A DNA stretch of 64,000 nucleotides from Bradyrhizobium sp. NAS96.2 (GCF_001908235.1 NZ_LGHK01000027.1:24069-88068); one strand, 5' to 3'; shown: positions 28,637 through 37,594, counted from the first letter of the stretch. Program-made: numbers and translations. Notes: generated from the letters alone by a model not told the origin.

Positions 28637-29524
28637 TCACTCCAGATTTTGGACCTGTTCGCGGAACTGCTCGACCACGTTCTTCATCTCGAGCCCGGTA
28701 TTGGTCAGTTCGACGTCGTTCGACTTCGAGCAGCAGGTGTTGACCTCGCGGTTGAACTCCTGGGCGAGGAAGTCGAGCCGCCGCCCGACCGGGCCGCCCT
28801 TGCCGATCATCTCGCGCGCCTGGCCGATGTGGGAGGCGATGCGATCGAGCTCCTCGCGGATATCGGCCTTGGTGGCGATCAGGATCGCCTCCTGGCTCAG
28901 CCTATCGGCATCGAAGCGATCGGAGGTCTCGAGCAGCGCCGCGATCTGCTCGGCGAGCCGGGCCTTGATCGCTTCGGGCTTGCGGCCGGGCGCCGCCTCG
29001 GCGCGCTTGGCGAGCTTCTCGATCTCGTCCATCCGCTGCATCAGGATCTGGCCCAGCGCATCGCCCTCGCGGCGACGCATCTCGACGAGACTCGTGAGCG
29101 CCTGCTCGAAGGCGATCGCCGCAGCCTCGCGGGCCGCCTTGTCGTCGTCCTCGTTGCTGTCGGGCTCGACCACCTCGATGACGCCCTTGATGCCGAGCAG
29201 TCCGTCGATGCTCGGCGCCACTGCGTCGATCCGCTGCGCCAGCTCACCTGCGACCTTCACGACGGCGGCGAGCACGTCCTCGTTGATGCGGATCGTCTGC
29301 GCCGCATCGGTGCGCTTGACGGTGAGGTTGGCGTAGACCGTGCCGCGCGACAGCAGTTCGCCGGCGCGCTTCTTGGCCAAGGCTTCCAGTTCGTCCCAGC
29401 CGGGCGGCAGCCGCAAGCGCAGGTCAAAGCCCTTGGCGTTGACCGATTTCAGCTCCCACTCGAACGCATAGGGACCGCTTGCGCCATGGCTCCGGGCAAA
29501 GCCAGTCATGCTCGACAGCGCCAT
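28637..29524 (-). CDS. YicC family protein (endoribonuclease-like stress protein)
   Basis: The 295-aa protein has the YicC N-terminal signature ALSSMTGFARSHG and VNAKGFDLRLRLPPGWDELE. The C-terminal DUF1732 domain includes EILIATKADIREELDRIASH, GRRLDFLAQEFNREVNTCCSKS and VVEQFREQVQNLE. YicC-type proteins have been linked to RNA cleavage or RNA-decay adaptor roles and stationary-phase survival; the catalytic details are not something the sequence shows. GGAGAG precedes the ATG. It is the first gene of a two-gene unit with gmk. Confidence 0.92.
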   Translation of the reverse strand: MALSSMTGFARSHGASGPYAFEWELKSVNAKGFDLRLRLPPGWDELEALAKKRAGELLSRGTVYANLTVKRTDAAQTIRINEDVLAAVVKVAGELAQRIDAVAPSIDGLLGIKGVIEVVEPDSNEDDDKAAREAAAIAFEQALTSLVEMRRREGDALGQILMQRMDEIEKLAKRAEAAPGRKPEAIKARLAEQIAALLETSDRFDADRLSQEAILIATKADIREELDRIASHIGQAREMIGKGGPVGRRLDFLAQEFNREVNTCCSKSNDVELTNTGLEMKNVVEQFREQVQNLE

Positions 29525-29652
29525 CGCGTAAACTCTCCAACAGAAGGATATGGGACCAACCCGGAGCCTTCCGAGACTCGTGGGCAGCCGTTACGACCTT
29601 AAAACGGATTCCGTGAAAGTGGAATTACGTCCACCTTCGGGAAACGCAGAGC

Positions 29653-29743
29653 TAGAACATGATCCGGAGACCTGTGAAGCAGTCTTCCGAAAGATCATGC
29701 CCAAACAAGAAGCTAAAGCGCAATGATCGCATCGCGCTTTAGC
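29653..29743. repeat. palindromic intergenic repeat, family A (copy 3)
   Basis: AACATGATC (29656-29664) faces GATCATGC (29693-29700). The second hairpin GCTAAAGCGC (29712-29721) with GCGCTTTAGC (29734-29743) overlaps the last bases of mltG, including its stop codon (29739-29741). Confidence 0.82.
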
Positions 29744-30995
29744 GCTGCACGACCGGCGGCGAATTGGTCTGCTGGGCTGCGCCCTGGCGACCGCGCGGCG
29801 GCTTCTTCTGATTGGTGGGCTTCGGCGGCGTCGTCGCCGTCGGATTGGTGTCGGCCGCCCCGGGCGCAGCGGCGGCAGGCGCCGGATCATCCGCGGGCTC
29901 GACGGTGTCGTTCTGGATCTGCTTTTCCGACGCACGCAGCTTGGCGACGTTCTTGGCGTGCTGGTCGTAGGTCTCGGTAAAGGCGTGGCCGCCGGTTCCG
30001 TCGGCAACGAAGAACAGGTCGCGCGTGCGCGCCGGATTGGCGGTCGCCTCCAGCGAGGCGCGGCCGGGATTGGCGATCGGTCCGGGCGGCAGGCCGTCGA
30101 TCACATAGGTGTTGTAGGGCGACGGCTGCGTGATCTCGCTGCGCTTGATCGGGCGTCCCAGCGTGCCCTTGCCGCCCACCAGCCCGTAGATGATGGTCGG
30201 ATCGGATTGCAGCTTCATCCGCTGCCGCAGGCGGTTGACGAACACGGCGGCGACACGGCTGCGCTCGTCGGCGCGGCCGGTTTCCTTCTCGACGATCGAG
30301 GCCAGCGTCACCAGCTGGTCCGGCGATTTCAGCGGCGTGTCGGTGTTGCGGCGCTCCCAGATCTCGGCGAGCACGCGCTTCTGCGCCTGCTGCAGGCGCT
30401 GGATCACCTGGTCGCGCGTCGTGCCGCGCGGGAATTTGTAGGTCTCCGGCAACAGCGTGCCCTCGCGCGGAATCTCGCGCACCGAGCCGGTGAAGATGTC
30501 GTTGTCGGAGAGCCGCGTCACGATCTGCTCCGAGGTCAGGCCTTCCGGAATCGTGATGGCGTGCTGCACCACCTTGCCGTCGACGATGGTGGCGATGACG
30601 TCGCGCAGGCTCGCATTCTTCTGGAACGAATATTCGCCGGGCTTGAGGTCGGAGCTCGCCTTCAGCGCAAACACGCCACCGATGAAGACCCACGGATTGA
30701 CGTTGATCACGCCCTCGCGCAACAGCACGTCGGCGATGTCGCGCTTGCCGGCGCGCGCCGGGATGTTGACGATCTTGTCTTCCTGCAGCGGTCCCGGCGA
30801 TTCCAGCGCCTGCTTGCCGTAGTAGTAGGTCGCTCCGGCGCCGAGCATCAGGATGATCAGGATGGTGAAGATGGCATTGCCGACGATCACGAAGGGATTG
30901 CGGGCACGATCCGAGCGCTTGGGCGGCGGCGGAACCTGTTCAGGCTCCAGCGCGGCACGTGGACTCCTTGGTGAAATGGGCGGCCTCTCACTCAT
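29739..30995 (-). CDS. mltG: endolytic murein transglycosylase MltG
   Basis: Inner-membrane lytic transglycosylase that cuts nascent glycan strands and so influences their length. The 418-aa protein has a cytoplasmic Pro-rich N-terminus, one transmembrane helix (NAIFTILIILMLGAGATYYYG, about residues 39-60), a LysM-like segment (NIPARAGKRDIADVLLREG), and the YceG domain with ASIVEKETGRADERSRVAAVF carrying the catalytic glutamate, LQSDPTIIYGL, and SPYNTYVIDGLPPGPI. The C-terminus is a long disordered Pro/Ala/Thr tail (about 60 residues) that runs into a family A repeat, so its last codons come from that element. It lies downstream of the fab genes, as in many alphaproteobacteria. Confidence 0.94.
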   Translation of the reverse strand: MSERPPISPRSPRAALEPEQVPPPPKRSDRARNPFVIVGNAIFTILIILMLGAGATYYYGKQALESPGPLQEDKIVNIPARAGKRDIADVLLREGVINVNPWVFIGGVFALKASSDLKPGEYSFQKNASLRDVIATIVDGKVVQHAITIPEGLTSEQIVTRLSDNDIFTGSVREIPREGTLLPETYKFPRGTTRDQVIQRLQQAQKRVLAEIWERRNTDTPLKSPDQLVTLASIVEKETGRADERSRVAAVFVNRLRQRMKLQSDPTIIYGLVGGKGTLGRPIKRSEITQPSPYNTYVIDGLPPGPIANPGRASLEATANPARTRDLFFVADGTGGHAFTETYDQHAKNVAKLRASEKQIQNDTVEPADDPAPAAAAPGAADTNPTATTPPKPTNQKKPPRGRQGAAQQTNSPPVVQR

Positions 30996-31110
30996 CGATG
31001 CAAACCAATATCCTGCCGGTTGAATCGTGGCCGGACAAACCCCTGCCCTGCCAATAGCATACGCCCGCTATTAGGAGTCACCGCGGAATACGGCAAAACG
31101 GTGGACTAGT

Positions 31111-31151
31111 TCTAAAGTCCCGTTCCGACTGAATCGGAACGGGACTTTAGA
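31111..31151. other. 18-bp perfect stem-loop
   Basis: TCTAAAGTCCCGTTCCGA (31111-31128) and TCGGAACGGGACTTTAGA (31134-31151) pair perfectly around a 5-base loop. It adjoins a family B repeat and lies between the end of fabF and the start of mltG. Neither strand has a clean U-run, although the plus side is T-rich. A similar arrangement occurs at 39610-39640. Confidence 0.8.
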
Positions 31152-31209
31152 TTCTTGTTTTGACGCGTTTTCTTCACGCGAACCGGTACCCACTTCGCTC
31201 GAAAACGCT
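31152..31209. repeat. intergenic repeat, family B (copy 2)
   Basis: The sequence runs ttcttgttttgacgcg, ttttcttcacgcgaaccgg, tacccacttcgctcg and aaaacgct. The copy at 39641 is nearly identical. GCGTTTTC near the left end can pair with GAAAACGC (31201-31208). Confidence 0.85.
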
Positions 31210-31220
31210 CCAAAGACCGA

Positions 31221-32486
31221 CTAATTGGTCACACGCTGCACGATCACGGAGGCGTTGGTGCCGCCGAAACCGAAGGAATTGGACAGCGCCACATTCACGT
31301 CACGCTTGCGCGACGTATGCGGCACAAGATCGATCGCGGTTTGCACCGACGGATTGTCGAGATTGATGGTCGGCGGCACCACGTTATCGCGAATCGCCAG
31401 GATCGCGAAGATCGCCTCGATCGCGCCGGCCGCACCGAGCAGATGTCCGGTCGCGGACTTGGTCGACGACATCGAAACCTTCGAGGCCGCATTGCCGAGC
31501 AGACGCTCGACGGCACCGAGCTCGATCTCGTCGCCGACCTGCGTCGAGGTGCCGTGCGCATTGATGTAGTCGAGATCGGATGCGACGAGGCCGGCGCGCT
31601 TCAGCGCCATGCTCATGCTGCGGAAGCCGCCATTGCCGTCCGGCGGCGGCGAGGTGATGTGGAAGGCATCGCCCGACAAGCCGTAGCCGGTGACCTCGGC
31701 GTAGATCTTCGCGCCACGCCGCTTGGCGTGCTCATATTCCTCGAGCACGAGAACGCCGGCGCCCTCGCCCATCACGAAGCCGTCGCGATCCTTGTCGTAG
31801 GGCCGCGATGCCTTTTCCGGGGTGTCGTTGAAGCCGGTGGACAGCGCACGCGCCGCACAGAAGCCGGCGATGCCGATGCGGGAGATCGGCGATTCGGCGC
31901 CGCCCGCGACCATCACCTCGGCATCGCCCAGCGCGATCAGCCGCGCCGCATCGCCGACCGCATGCGCGCCGGTCGAGCACGCCGTGACGACCGCATGATT
32001 GGGACCCTTCAGGCCGTGCTCGATCGAGACGTAGCCGGACGCCAGATTGATCAGGCGGCCCGGAATGAAGAAGGGAGAGACCCGGCGCGGTCCACGCTCC
32101 TTCAGGAGCACCGCGGTCTCGGCAATGCCGGTGAGGCCGCCGATGCCGGAGCCGATCATCGTGCCGGTCGCGAACTGGTCCTCATCGGACTTCGGATGCC
32201 AGTCGGCATCGTCGAGCGCCTGCTTGGCCGCGCACATCGCATAGACGATGAAGTCGTCGACCTTGCGCTGGTCCTTCGGCTCCATCCACTGATCGGGATT
32301 GAAGGTGCCGTTGGAGCCGTCGCCGCGCGGAATGTAGCAGGCGACCTGGCTCGGCAGGTCGGACACTTCGAAGGTGTCGATCTTCTTGCCGCCGCTGTCT
32401 CCGGCAAGGATGCGCGCCCAAGTTGCGTCAACGCCGCAGCCGAGCGGTGTAAGCATGCCCAGCCCCGTGACGACAACTCGTCTCAT
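31221..32486 (-). CDS. fabF: beta-ketoacyl-ACP synthase II
   Basis: Elongating condensing enzyme of type II fatty-acid synthesis. The 421-aa protein begins MRRVVVTGLGMLTPLG, has the active-site cysteine in VTACSTGAHAVGDA (C170), and the two catalytic histidines in INAHGTSTQVGDEIE and KSATGHLLGAAGAIEA. The frame is open seven codons further upstream, but GGAGA lies seven bases before the chosen ATG, and the family begins here. It follows acpP on the same strand (96-base gap). A further fab condensing enzyme variant is possible, since FabF and FabB-like proteins are close. Confidence 0.95.
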   Translation of the reverse strand: MRRVVVTGLGMLTPLGCGVDATWARILAGDSGGKKIDTFEVSDLPSQVACYIPRGDGSNGTFNPDQWMEPKDQRKVDDFIVYAMCAAKQALDDADWHPKSDEDQFATGTMIGSGIGGLTGIAETAVLLKERGPRRVSPFFIPGRLINLASGYVSIEHGLKGPNHAVVTACSTGAHAVGDAARLIALGDAEVMVAGGAESPISRIGIAGFCAARALSTGFNDTPEKASRPYDKDRDGFVMGEGAGVLVLEEYEHAKRRGAKIYAEVTGYGLSGDAFHITSPPPDGNGGFRSMSMALKRAGLVASDLDYINAHGTSTQVGDEIELGAVERLLGNAASKVSMSSTKSATGHLLGAAGAIEAIFAILAIRDNVVPPTINLDNPSVQTAIDLVPHTSRKRDVNVALSNSFGFGGTNASVIVQRVTN

Positions 32487-32582
32487 TTCCACGTCTCCGG
32501 CCAGCAATGCGCGGCTAATAGTAAGAAGCCGGGGGACCGCTCGATCGCGGTCCGTCCGGCCCCGTCAACTTCGCGATCGGCG

Positions 32583-32822
32583 TCAGCTCTTCGCGTTCTT
32601 CTCAAGAAACTTGGTCGCGTCGCCCACGGTCAGGATCGTCTCCGCCGCGTCGTCGGGAATCTCGCAACCGAATTCTTCTTCGAAAGCCATCACGAGCTCG
32701 ACCGTGTCGAGGCTGTCGGCGCCGAGGTCATCGATGAAGCTCGCGCTATCGACCACCTTCTCGGGTTCGACACCAAGGTGCTCGACCACAATCTTCTTAA
32801 CCCGCTCGCCAATCTCACTCAT
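32583..32822 (-). CDS. acpP: acyl carrier protein
   Basis: Carries growing acyl chains on a 4'-phosphopantetheine arm. The 79-aa acidic protein has the attachment site [20 protein letters not shown], with Ser37 as the modified residue, and the conserved opening [23 protein letters not shown] ribosome-binding site precedes the ATG. It lies between fabG and fabF in the usual order. A 289-base stretch separates it from fabG, so it probably has its own promoter. Confidence 0.98.
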   Translation of the reverse strand: MSEIGERVKKIVVEHLGVEPEKVVDSASFIDDLGADSLDTVELVMAFEEEFGCEIPDDAAETILTVGDATKFLEKNAKS

Positions 32823-33111
32823 CGTTCAACCTCGTTGTTCCATTGGACCCGACCCCAAGACGATACGAGCCATCGTGGTCGTCTCGATTACTCAGTCGCG
32901 CATAGTCTTGATTCGGCCCGGTCGTAGCCGACTAAAGCCCCGGCGAACGGCAGGCGTCGCCACGCCAATATACAGGGTTTCAAAATCCTGCAATGGCGTT
33001 CTTCGCCCATCCACGGGGGGTTCAGCTACCATACTTCCAAAGCCTTGACTACACGCCTGAACCGGCTCCCGAAAACGGCTTTTCGCCGCATTGCGAGAAC
33101 CGGCAAGTAGC
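32823..33111. other. leader/promoter region of acpP
   Basis: No gene is supported in these 289 bases. The stretch separates fabG from acpP and probably holds the strong promoter expected for acpP, but I cannot point to a convincing -35/-10 pair. Confidence 0.35.
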
Positions 33112-33849
33112 TCAAATCATGGCCATCCCACCGTTGACGTGAATCGTCTGTCCGGTGACGTAGGCGGCCTCGTTGGAGGCCAGATAGACCGCTGCCGCAG
33201 CAATATCCTCGGGCGTTCCGAGCCGCGCCGCAGGAACCTTCGCCAGGATGGTTTCGCGCTGCTTGTCGTTCAGCGCATCGGTCATCGGCGTCTTGATGAA
33301 GCCCGGCGCGATGCAGTTCGCGGTCACGCCGCGCTTGGCGTATTCGGCGCCCAGCGTCTTGATCAGGCCGATGATGCCGGCCTTCGACGCGGTGTAGTTG
33401 CCCTGCCCCGGATTGCCGGTGACGCCGACGATCGAGGTGATCGCGATGATGCGGCCGAAGCGCTTGCGCATCATCAATTTGGTCGCCGCGCGCGCCAGGC
33501 GGAAGGTCGCGGTCAGGTTGACCGCGATGACGTCGTCCCAATCCTCGTCGCGCAACTGCACGAACAGATTGTCGCGGGTGATGCCGGCATTGGCGATCAG
33601 GATGTCGACCTGCCCCATCGCAGCTTCCGCTGCCGGCACCAGCGCCTCGACATCGTCCTTGCTCGAGAGATTGCACGGCAGCACATGCACCCGCTCGCCG
33701 AGCTTGGCCGCGAAGCCGTCCAGCACCTCGCGCCGCGTTCCCGAAATCGCAACGGTCGCGCCCTGGGCGTGCAGCGCCTGGGCGATCGCACCGCCGATAC
33801 CGCCGGTTGCGCCGGTGACGAGTGCGGTCTTGCCAGTCAGATCAAACAT
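33112..33849 (-). CDS. fabG: 3-oxoacyl-ACP reductase
   Basis: NADPH-dependent reductase of fatty-acid elongation, a short-chain dehydrogenase of 245 aa. The dinucleotide motif is ALVTGATGGIGGAIAQAL at the N-terminus. NAGITRD follows at about residue 88, and the catalytic set is Ser in ITSIVGVTGNPG with Tyr and Lys in YTASKAGIIG. The C-terminus (YVTGQTIHVNGGMAMI) is the FabG ending. GGGAGGGG precedes the ATG. It is 18 bases downstream of fabD on the same strand, so fabD-fabG form one unit. Confidence 0.96.
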   Translation of the reverse strand: MFDLTGKTALVTGATGGIGGAIAQALHAQGATVAISGTRREVLDGFAAKLGERVHVLPCNLSSKDDVEALVPAAEAAMGQVDILIANAGITRDNLFVQLRDEDWDDVIAVNLTATFRLARAATKLMMRKRFGRIIAITSIVGVTGNPGQGNYTASKAGIIGLIKTLGAEYAKRGVTANCIAPGFIKTPMTDALNDKQRETILAKVPAARLGTPEDIAAAAVYLASNEAAYVTGQTIHVNGGMAMI

Positions 33850-33867
33850 CGAATTCCCCTCCCGGCT

Positions 33868-34821
33868 TTAAGCCGACGCTGCCAGCGCGTCCTTGGCTGC
33901 AGCAATATCGTTCGGACCGCCGACGGACACGCCGACCGCGCCGTCCGCAATGCGCTTGACGAGGCCGCTCAGCACCTTGCCGGCACCGATCTCGAAGAAC
34001 CGCGTCACGCCCTGCCCGGCCATATAGGCAACCGACTCGCGCCAGCGAACGGTGCCCGTGACCTGTTCGATCAGGCGACGGCGAATCTCGTCGGGATCGG
34101 TGATGGCCGATGCCAGCACGTTGGAGACCAGCGGCGCCGCGGGCGCCTTGATGGTGACGCCGGACAGCGCCTCTGCCATCGCATCGGCAGCCGGCTGCAT
34201 CAGCTTGCAGTGGAACGGCGCCGACACCGGCAGCAGCATGGCGCGCTTGGCGCCCTTGGTCTTGGCGATCTCGACGGCGCGATCGACCGCGGCCTTGTCG
34301 CCGGAGACCACCACCTGGCCGCCGCCATTGTCGTTGGCGGCCTGGCAGACCTGGCCCTGTGCCGCCTCATTGGCGACCGCGACCGCCGCCTCGTAATCGA
34401 GGCCGAGCAGCGCAGCCATCGCACCGGCGCCGACCGGCACCGCCTTCTGCATCGCCAGCCCGCGGGTGCGCAGCAGCCGCGCGGTGTCGCTGACGGTCAG
34501 GCTGCCGGCGGCGGCCAGCGCCGAATACTCGCCGAGCGAGTGCCCGGCAACGAACGCCGCGTTGCGGCCGACCGAGAAGCCGGCCTCGCTCTCGAGCACG
34601 CGCAAGGTGGCGATCGAGACCGCCATCAGGGCCGGCTGGGCATTTTCGGTGAGCTGCAACGTCTCCCCGGGACCATCCCAGATGATCGCGGTCAGCTTCT
34701 CGCCCAGCGCGGCATCGACCTCGTCGAACACCGCCTTGGCGACCGGAAAGGCGTCGGCCAGCGCCTTGCCCATGCCAACCGCCTGCGAGCCCTGCCCGGG
34801 AAACGTAAATGCTGCCGTCAT
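33868..34821 (-). CDS. fabD: malonyl-CoA:ACP transacylase
   Basis: Loads malonyl units on ACP. The 317-aa protein has the start AFTFPGQGSQAVGMGKAL, the nucleophile motif GHSLGEYSALAA (serine elbow), and the late catalytic histidine in SAPFHCKLMQPAADAM, followed by RWRESVAYMAGQGVTRFFEI. Length and order are standard. It heads the fabD-fabG(-acpP-fabF) cluster. The 225 bases upstream, to the desaturase end, contain no gene. Confidence 0.96.
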   Translation of the reverse strand: MTAAFTFPGQGSQAVGMGKALADAFPVAKAVFDEVDAALGEKLTAIIWDGPGETLQLTENAQPALMAVSIATLRVLESEAGFSVGRNAAFVAGHSLGEYSALAAAGSLTVSDTARLLRTRGLAMQKAVPVGAGAMAALLGLDYEAAVAVANEAAQGQVCQAANDNGGGQVVVSGDKAAVDRAVEIAKTKGAKRAMLLPVSAPFHCKLMQPAADAMAEALSGVTIKAPAAPLVSNVLASAITDPDEIRRRLIEQVTGTVRWRESVAYMAGQGVTRFFEIGAGKVLSGLVKRIADGAVGVSVGGPNDIAAAKDALAASA

Positions 34822-35046
34822 CGGCGATCCCTACCTTGTTGAGCGTGATCTCCGCGCAGGCGCCAATGCGCCTGCCGCAGGGGAAAACGGTATCCGCGTT
34901 GCGCGAAACGCGCCACGGCGGGTCCGGGCCAATCTCTCGCACCAAGTAGTGCAACCGGCCTCGGACCGGGCCGTAAGACACCGTTGGGGGGGCGCGATGT
35001 CAAGCCGCGTGGGCGGAACCCCTGGGGATGCCGAACCGGTCCGGCC

Positions 35047-36072
35047 CTAGAATCCGCCAGCATTCTGGTCGGCGTTAACCTTGGCGCCGGCCCGCGCCCG
35101 GCGGGCGCTGTTGACCAATTGCCCCGGGCGATCCTCTTGGGCGGGCCTGGCGGTCGCCAGCCGCAGCACGGCGGCGTAGCCCGGCTGCACCTCCATCCGG
35201 TCGGCATAGCGGCTTCCGCAGAGGATGCGGTGGACACGCGGCAGGTTGTAGCAGGGCACGTAGAACAGCAGATGATGCTCGAGGTGATAGTTCACGTAGT
35301 ACGGCGCGATGAACAGCCGCTCGAGGACGTTGGCCCGTGTGGTGCGGGTGTTGCGCAGGGGATCGGAGCTGTCGGGCACCACCGCATGCTCGGCGATGTT
35401 GCGGATGCGCGTGATCACCATCATCCAGGTCAAAAGCGGCACCAGCCACAACAGCGGATAGGCCCACCACACGCCCGCGGCGGCAAGGCCCGCGAACAGC
35501 AGCGCGTTGGTGACGCATTGCGGCCCGAGCTTCTGCCAGAAATTGGCGGCGCGCTGCGACAGCGGCCACTCCTTCGGCCCGATCGCGTTGAGCAGTTGCG
35601 CCTTGCGCTGCTGGTAGCCGGTCTGCCCGGTGATGTCGCGCAGGAATTTTCGGCGATAGCTCATCCTGGTGATCGGGAACGGCGCCGACAGCACGAGATC
35701 CGGATCGTCCTCCTGCTGGGTCCGCGCGTGATGCTGCAGATGATAGCGGCGATAGCCGCGGGTTTCGGCGAAGATCGGATAGGCGCAGAACCACTGGCTC
35801 AGCGTGAGGTTGGTCTTTTCGTCCGCCGAGAGACAGCCGTGTGCGCCGTCATGCATCAGGATGGCAAGGCCGAGTTGGCGCGAGCCGATGATCGCGACCG
35901 CGAGCAGATAGGTCAGCGGATTGGGCCACCACGCCACCAGCGCGATCGCGCCCAGGATCAGCGCCCAGGCGTGAACGATCAGGGCCACGCCCTTCCACGT
36001 CGTGCGCTCGCGCACCGCCACGAGTTCGTCTTCGGTGAGGAAATCGCGGGCACGCATCCGAAGCGCGGTCAT
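35047..36072 (-). CDS. membrane fatty-acid desaturase
   Basis: Integral membrane di-iron desaturase or hydroxylase of 341 aa. The three histidine clusters are seen as HDGAHG (near residue 115), RYHLQHHARTQ and YHLEHHLLFYVPCYNLPRVH, with pairs of hydrophobic segments between them. The substrate (acyl lipid or other) is not shown by sequence. Its ATG overlaps the stop of the upstream TetR gene (four bases), so regulator and desaturase are made from one message and it is probably controlled by that regulator. The last about 30 residues are basic and low-complexity. Confidence 0.9.
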   Translation of the reverse strand: MTALRMRARDFLTEDELVAVRERTTWKGVALIVHAWALILGAIALVAWWPNPLTYLLAVAIIGSRQLGLAILMHDGAHGCLSADEKTNLTLSQWFCAYPIFAETRGYRRYHLQHHARTQQEDDPDLVLSAPFPITRMSYRRKFLRDITGQTGYQQRKAQLLNAIGPKEWPLSQRAANFWQKLGPQCVTNALLFAGLAAAGVWWAYPLLWLVPLLTWMMVITRIRNIAEHAVVPDSSDPLRNTRTTRANVLERLFIAPYYVNYHLEHHLLFYVPCYNLPRVHRILCGSRYADRMEVQPGYAAVLRLATARPAQEDRPGQLVNSARRARAGAKVNADQNAGGF

Positions 36073-36785
36073 GAGCTTGTCTCCCCGTCCGTTGAGGGTG
36101 CAGTGTCGCGATCGCCGACCAGGCGCAGCCGCGTCGCATCATTGGTCGAACTCGATGTTGCGGTGGCCTGCTCGCCGAGAGCGCGCAGCAATTCGCGGCA
36201 CATCTCCTCGGCACCGCGCCCCGTCGCAAAACCTTCGACGATCACGCCGATCGCAATCGCCCAGAACCGCCTCGAGCTCTCTTCGGGGGCGCGCAGCGAA
36301 CGCCAGCCGTGCCGCTCGACCTGGCCCGCATAGGCGCGCGCGCCTTCGCTGTGCAGGCGCTCGATGGTGCGCTCGACCAGTGGCGCAAGATCCTGCCGGC
36401 GCCGCGTCAGGGTCAGGGCCTCGGCGAAGAAGGCGACCGTGTCGGTCGCGGTTACGGTCTCGGCCAAAGCGTGGGTGTATTCGCGCGGCGTGTGCGCCTT
36501 CAGGGCGGCTTGCTCGGTCGCGCGCGCGAGATAGAGCACGTCGCGGCTGGCGGCCTCGACGAACAGCGCTTCCTTGGTGCGGAAGTAATAGGTGATCTGG
36601 CTCGGAAAGGCGTCGGCGGCCGCGGCGATATCGGAGATCGACGTGCCCGAGAGCCCGCGCTCCTTGAACAGGCGGCTGGCGGCGTCGAGCAGCAGCGAGC
36701 GCATCTTGCGCCCCGCCGACCGCGTCGCGCGGACCGCGTGCTTCGGATCGGACGCAGACATGCCGCTGGCGATCTCCGAACCCAT
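36069..36785 (-). CDS. TetR/AcrR family transcriptional regulator of the desaturase
   Basis: The 238-aa protein has the TetR helix-turn-helix near residues 29-70 (RSLLLDAASRLFKERGLSGT, SDIAAAADAFPSQITYYF, RTKEALFVEAASRD). The ligand-binding half is not characterised. It overlaps the desaturase gene by four bases and has a perfect palindrome in its own promoter, so it is likely an autorepressor that responds to a fatty acid, acyl-CoA or membrane signal; that ligand class is inferred from the partner gene only. GGGAGG is seven bases before the ATG. Confidence 0.88.
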   Translation of the reverse strand: MGSEIASGMSASDPKHAVRATRSAGRKMRSLLLDAASRLFKERGLSGTSISDIAAAADAFPSQITYYFRTKEALFVEAASRDVLYLARATEQAALKAHTPREYTHALAETVTATDTVAFFAEALTLTRRRQDLAPLVERTIERLHSEGARAYAGQVERHGWRSLRAPEESSRRFWAIAIGVIVEGFATGRGAEEMCRELLRALGEQATATSSSTNDATRLRLVGDRDTAPSTDGETSS

Positions 36786-36805
36786 CGATCATCCTCCCAG
36801 AGATA

Positions 36806-36834
36806 TTTGTATGACATACAAACAAAGAAATCAA
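36806..36834 (-). promoter_or_regulatory. TetR operator overlapping its promoter
   Basis: TTTGTATG-A-CATACAAA (36806-36822) is a perfect 17-base palindrome. On the minus strand a -35-like TTGATT (36834-36829) and a -10-like TACAAA (36811-36806) are spaced by 17 bases, so a bound repressor would cover the promoter. The TetR start codon is about 20 bases downstream. Confidence 0.7.
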
Positions 36835-36908
36835 CAGGGAACCGGGCAGAGTTGCGCCTGATGGCCTTGAGGGCTACGACCCCCCGCAAATCCGGACGCC
36901 ACGAACCC

Positions 36909-36936
36909 TTGCTTTCGCGGCCAAAATCCGTATAAG
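36909..36936 (+). promoter_or_regulatory. candidate rpsF promoter
   Basis: TTGCTT (36909-36914), 16 bases, then TATAAG (36931-36936). The -10 box is one base from consensus and the -35 is weak. It would give a leader of roughly 180 bases. Confidence 0.4.
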
Positions 36937-37123
36937 CGCGCCATTCGTGGGCTCCGGCTGGGAGCTGAACGGACGGTCTCAGCAAATTCACCCGTTGATT
37001 TTGATGTGGCAGGGCCAGTCGGCCCGTCGTCCCGTGCTCCCGCCTTCTGAGCAGCTCGAGTCCTTTCCGAAGGTCTCGAAGGGCTTGTCGCCGGAAACCG
37101 CGCCAACACAGGAAAGGACAACC

Positions 37124-37588
37124 ATGCCTCTTTATGAGCATGTTTTTCTCGCGCGTCAGGATGCGAGCACCCAGCAGGTGGATGAACTGACGGCCCAGAT
37201 GACGGGCATCGTCGAACAGGGCGGCGGCAAGGTCACCAAGACCGAGAGCTGGGGCGTGCGCTCCCTCACCTACCGCATGAACAAGAACCGCAAGGCGCAT
37301 TTCGTGCTGATGAACATCGACGCTCCGTCGGCTGTCGTCACCGAGATCGAGCGCCAGGAGCGGATCAACGAAGACGTCATCCGCTATCTCACCGTGCGCG
37401 TCGAAGAGCACGAGGAAGGCCCGTCCGCGATGATGCGCAAGGCCGACCGTGATCGCGAGCGCGATGACCGTGGTGGTGGCTTCCGTGGCGACCGCGAAGG
37501 CGGCTTCCGTGGCGACCGCGAGGGTGGTTTCCGTGGCGACCGTGGTCCGCGCCGTCCGCGCGAAGAAGAAGCTGCGACCGAGGAGTAA
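37124..37588 (+). CDS. rpsF: 30S ribosomal protein S6
   Basis: S6 binds the platform of the small subunit together with S18. The first about 95 residues are the S6 fold ([60 protein letters not shown]). The rest is a low-complexity extension with tandem units of the form GGFRGDRE (three copies) ending in [13 protein letters not shown]; such RG-rich tails are seen in alphaproteobacterial S6. The total is 154 aa. I took the ATG preceded by AGGAAAGGA and rejected the long open frame upstream. It is followed by rpsR after six bases. Confidence 0.95.
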   Translation: MPLYEHVFLARQDASTQQVDELTAQMTGIVEQGGGKVTKTESWGVRSLTYRMNKNRKAHFVLMNIDAPSAVVTEIERQERINEDVIRYLTVRVEEHEEGPSAMMRKADRDRERDDRGGGFRGDREGGFRGDREGGFRGDRGPRRPREEEAATEE

Positions 37589-37594
37589 TGAATC

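Larger units (their letters stand above)
36786..37123. other. divergent promoter region of the TetR-desaturase operon and rpsF
   Basis: No gene is supported. The left part carries the TetR operator/promoter. The right part carries a rpsF promoter candidate and a leader of about 180 bases, which has an inverted repeat TTTCCG (37064-37069) with CGGAAA (37092-37097) close to the rpsF start. Confidence 0.45.

Noticed and set aside
36947..37123. N-terminal extension of rpsF
   Set aside because: The S6 fold starts at MPLYEHVF, with a good ribosome-binding site; the preceding residues are leader sequence.
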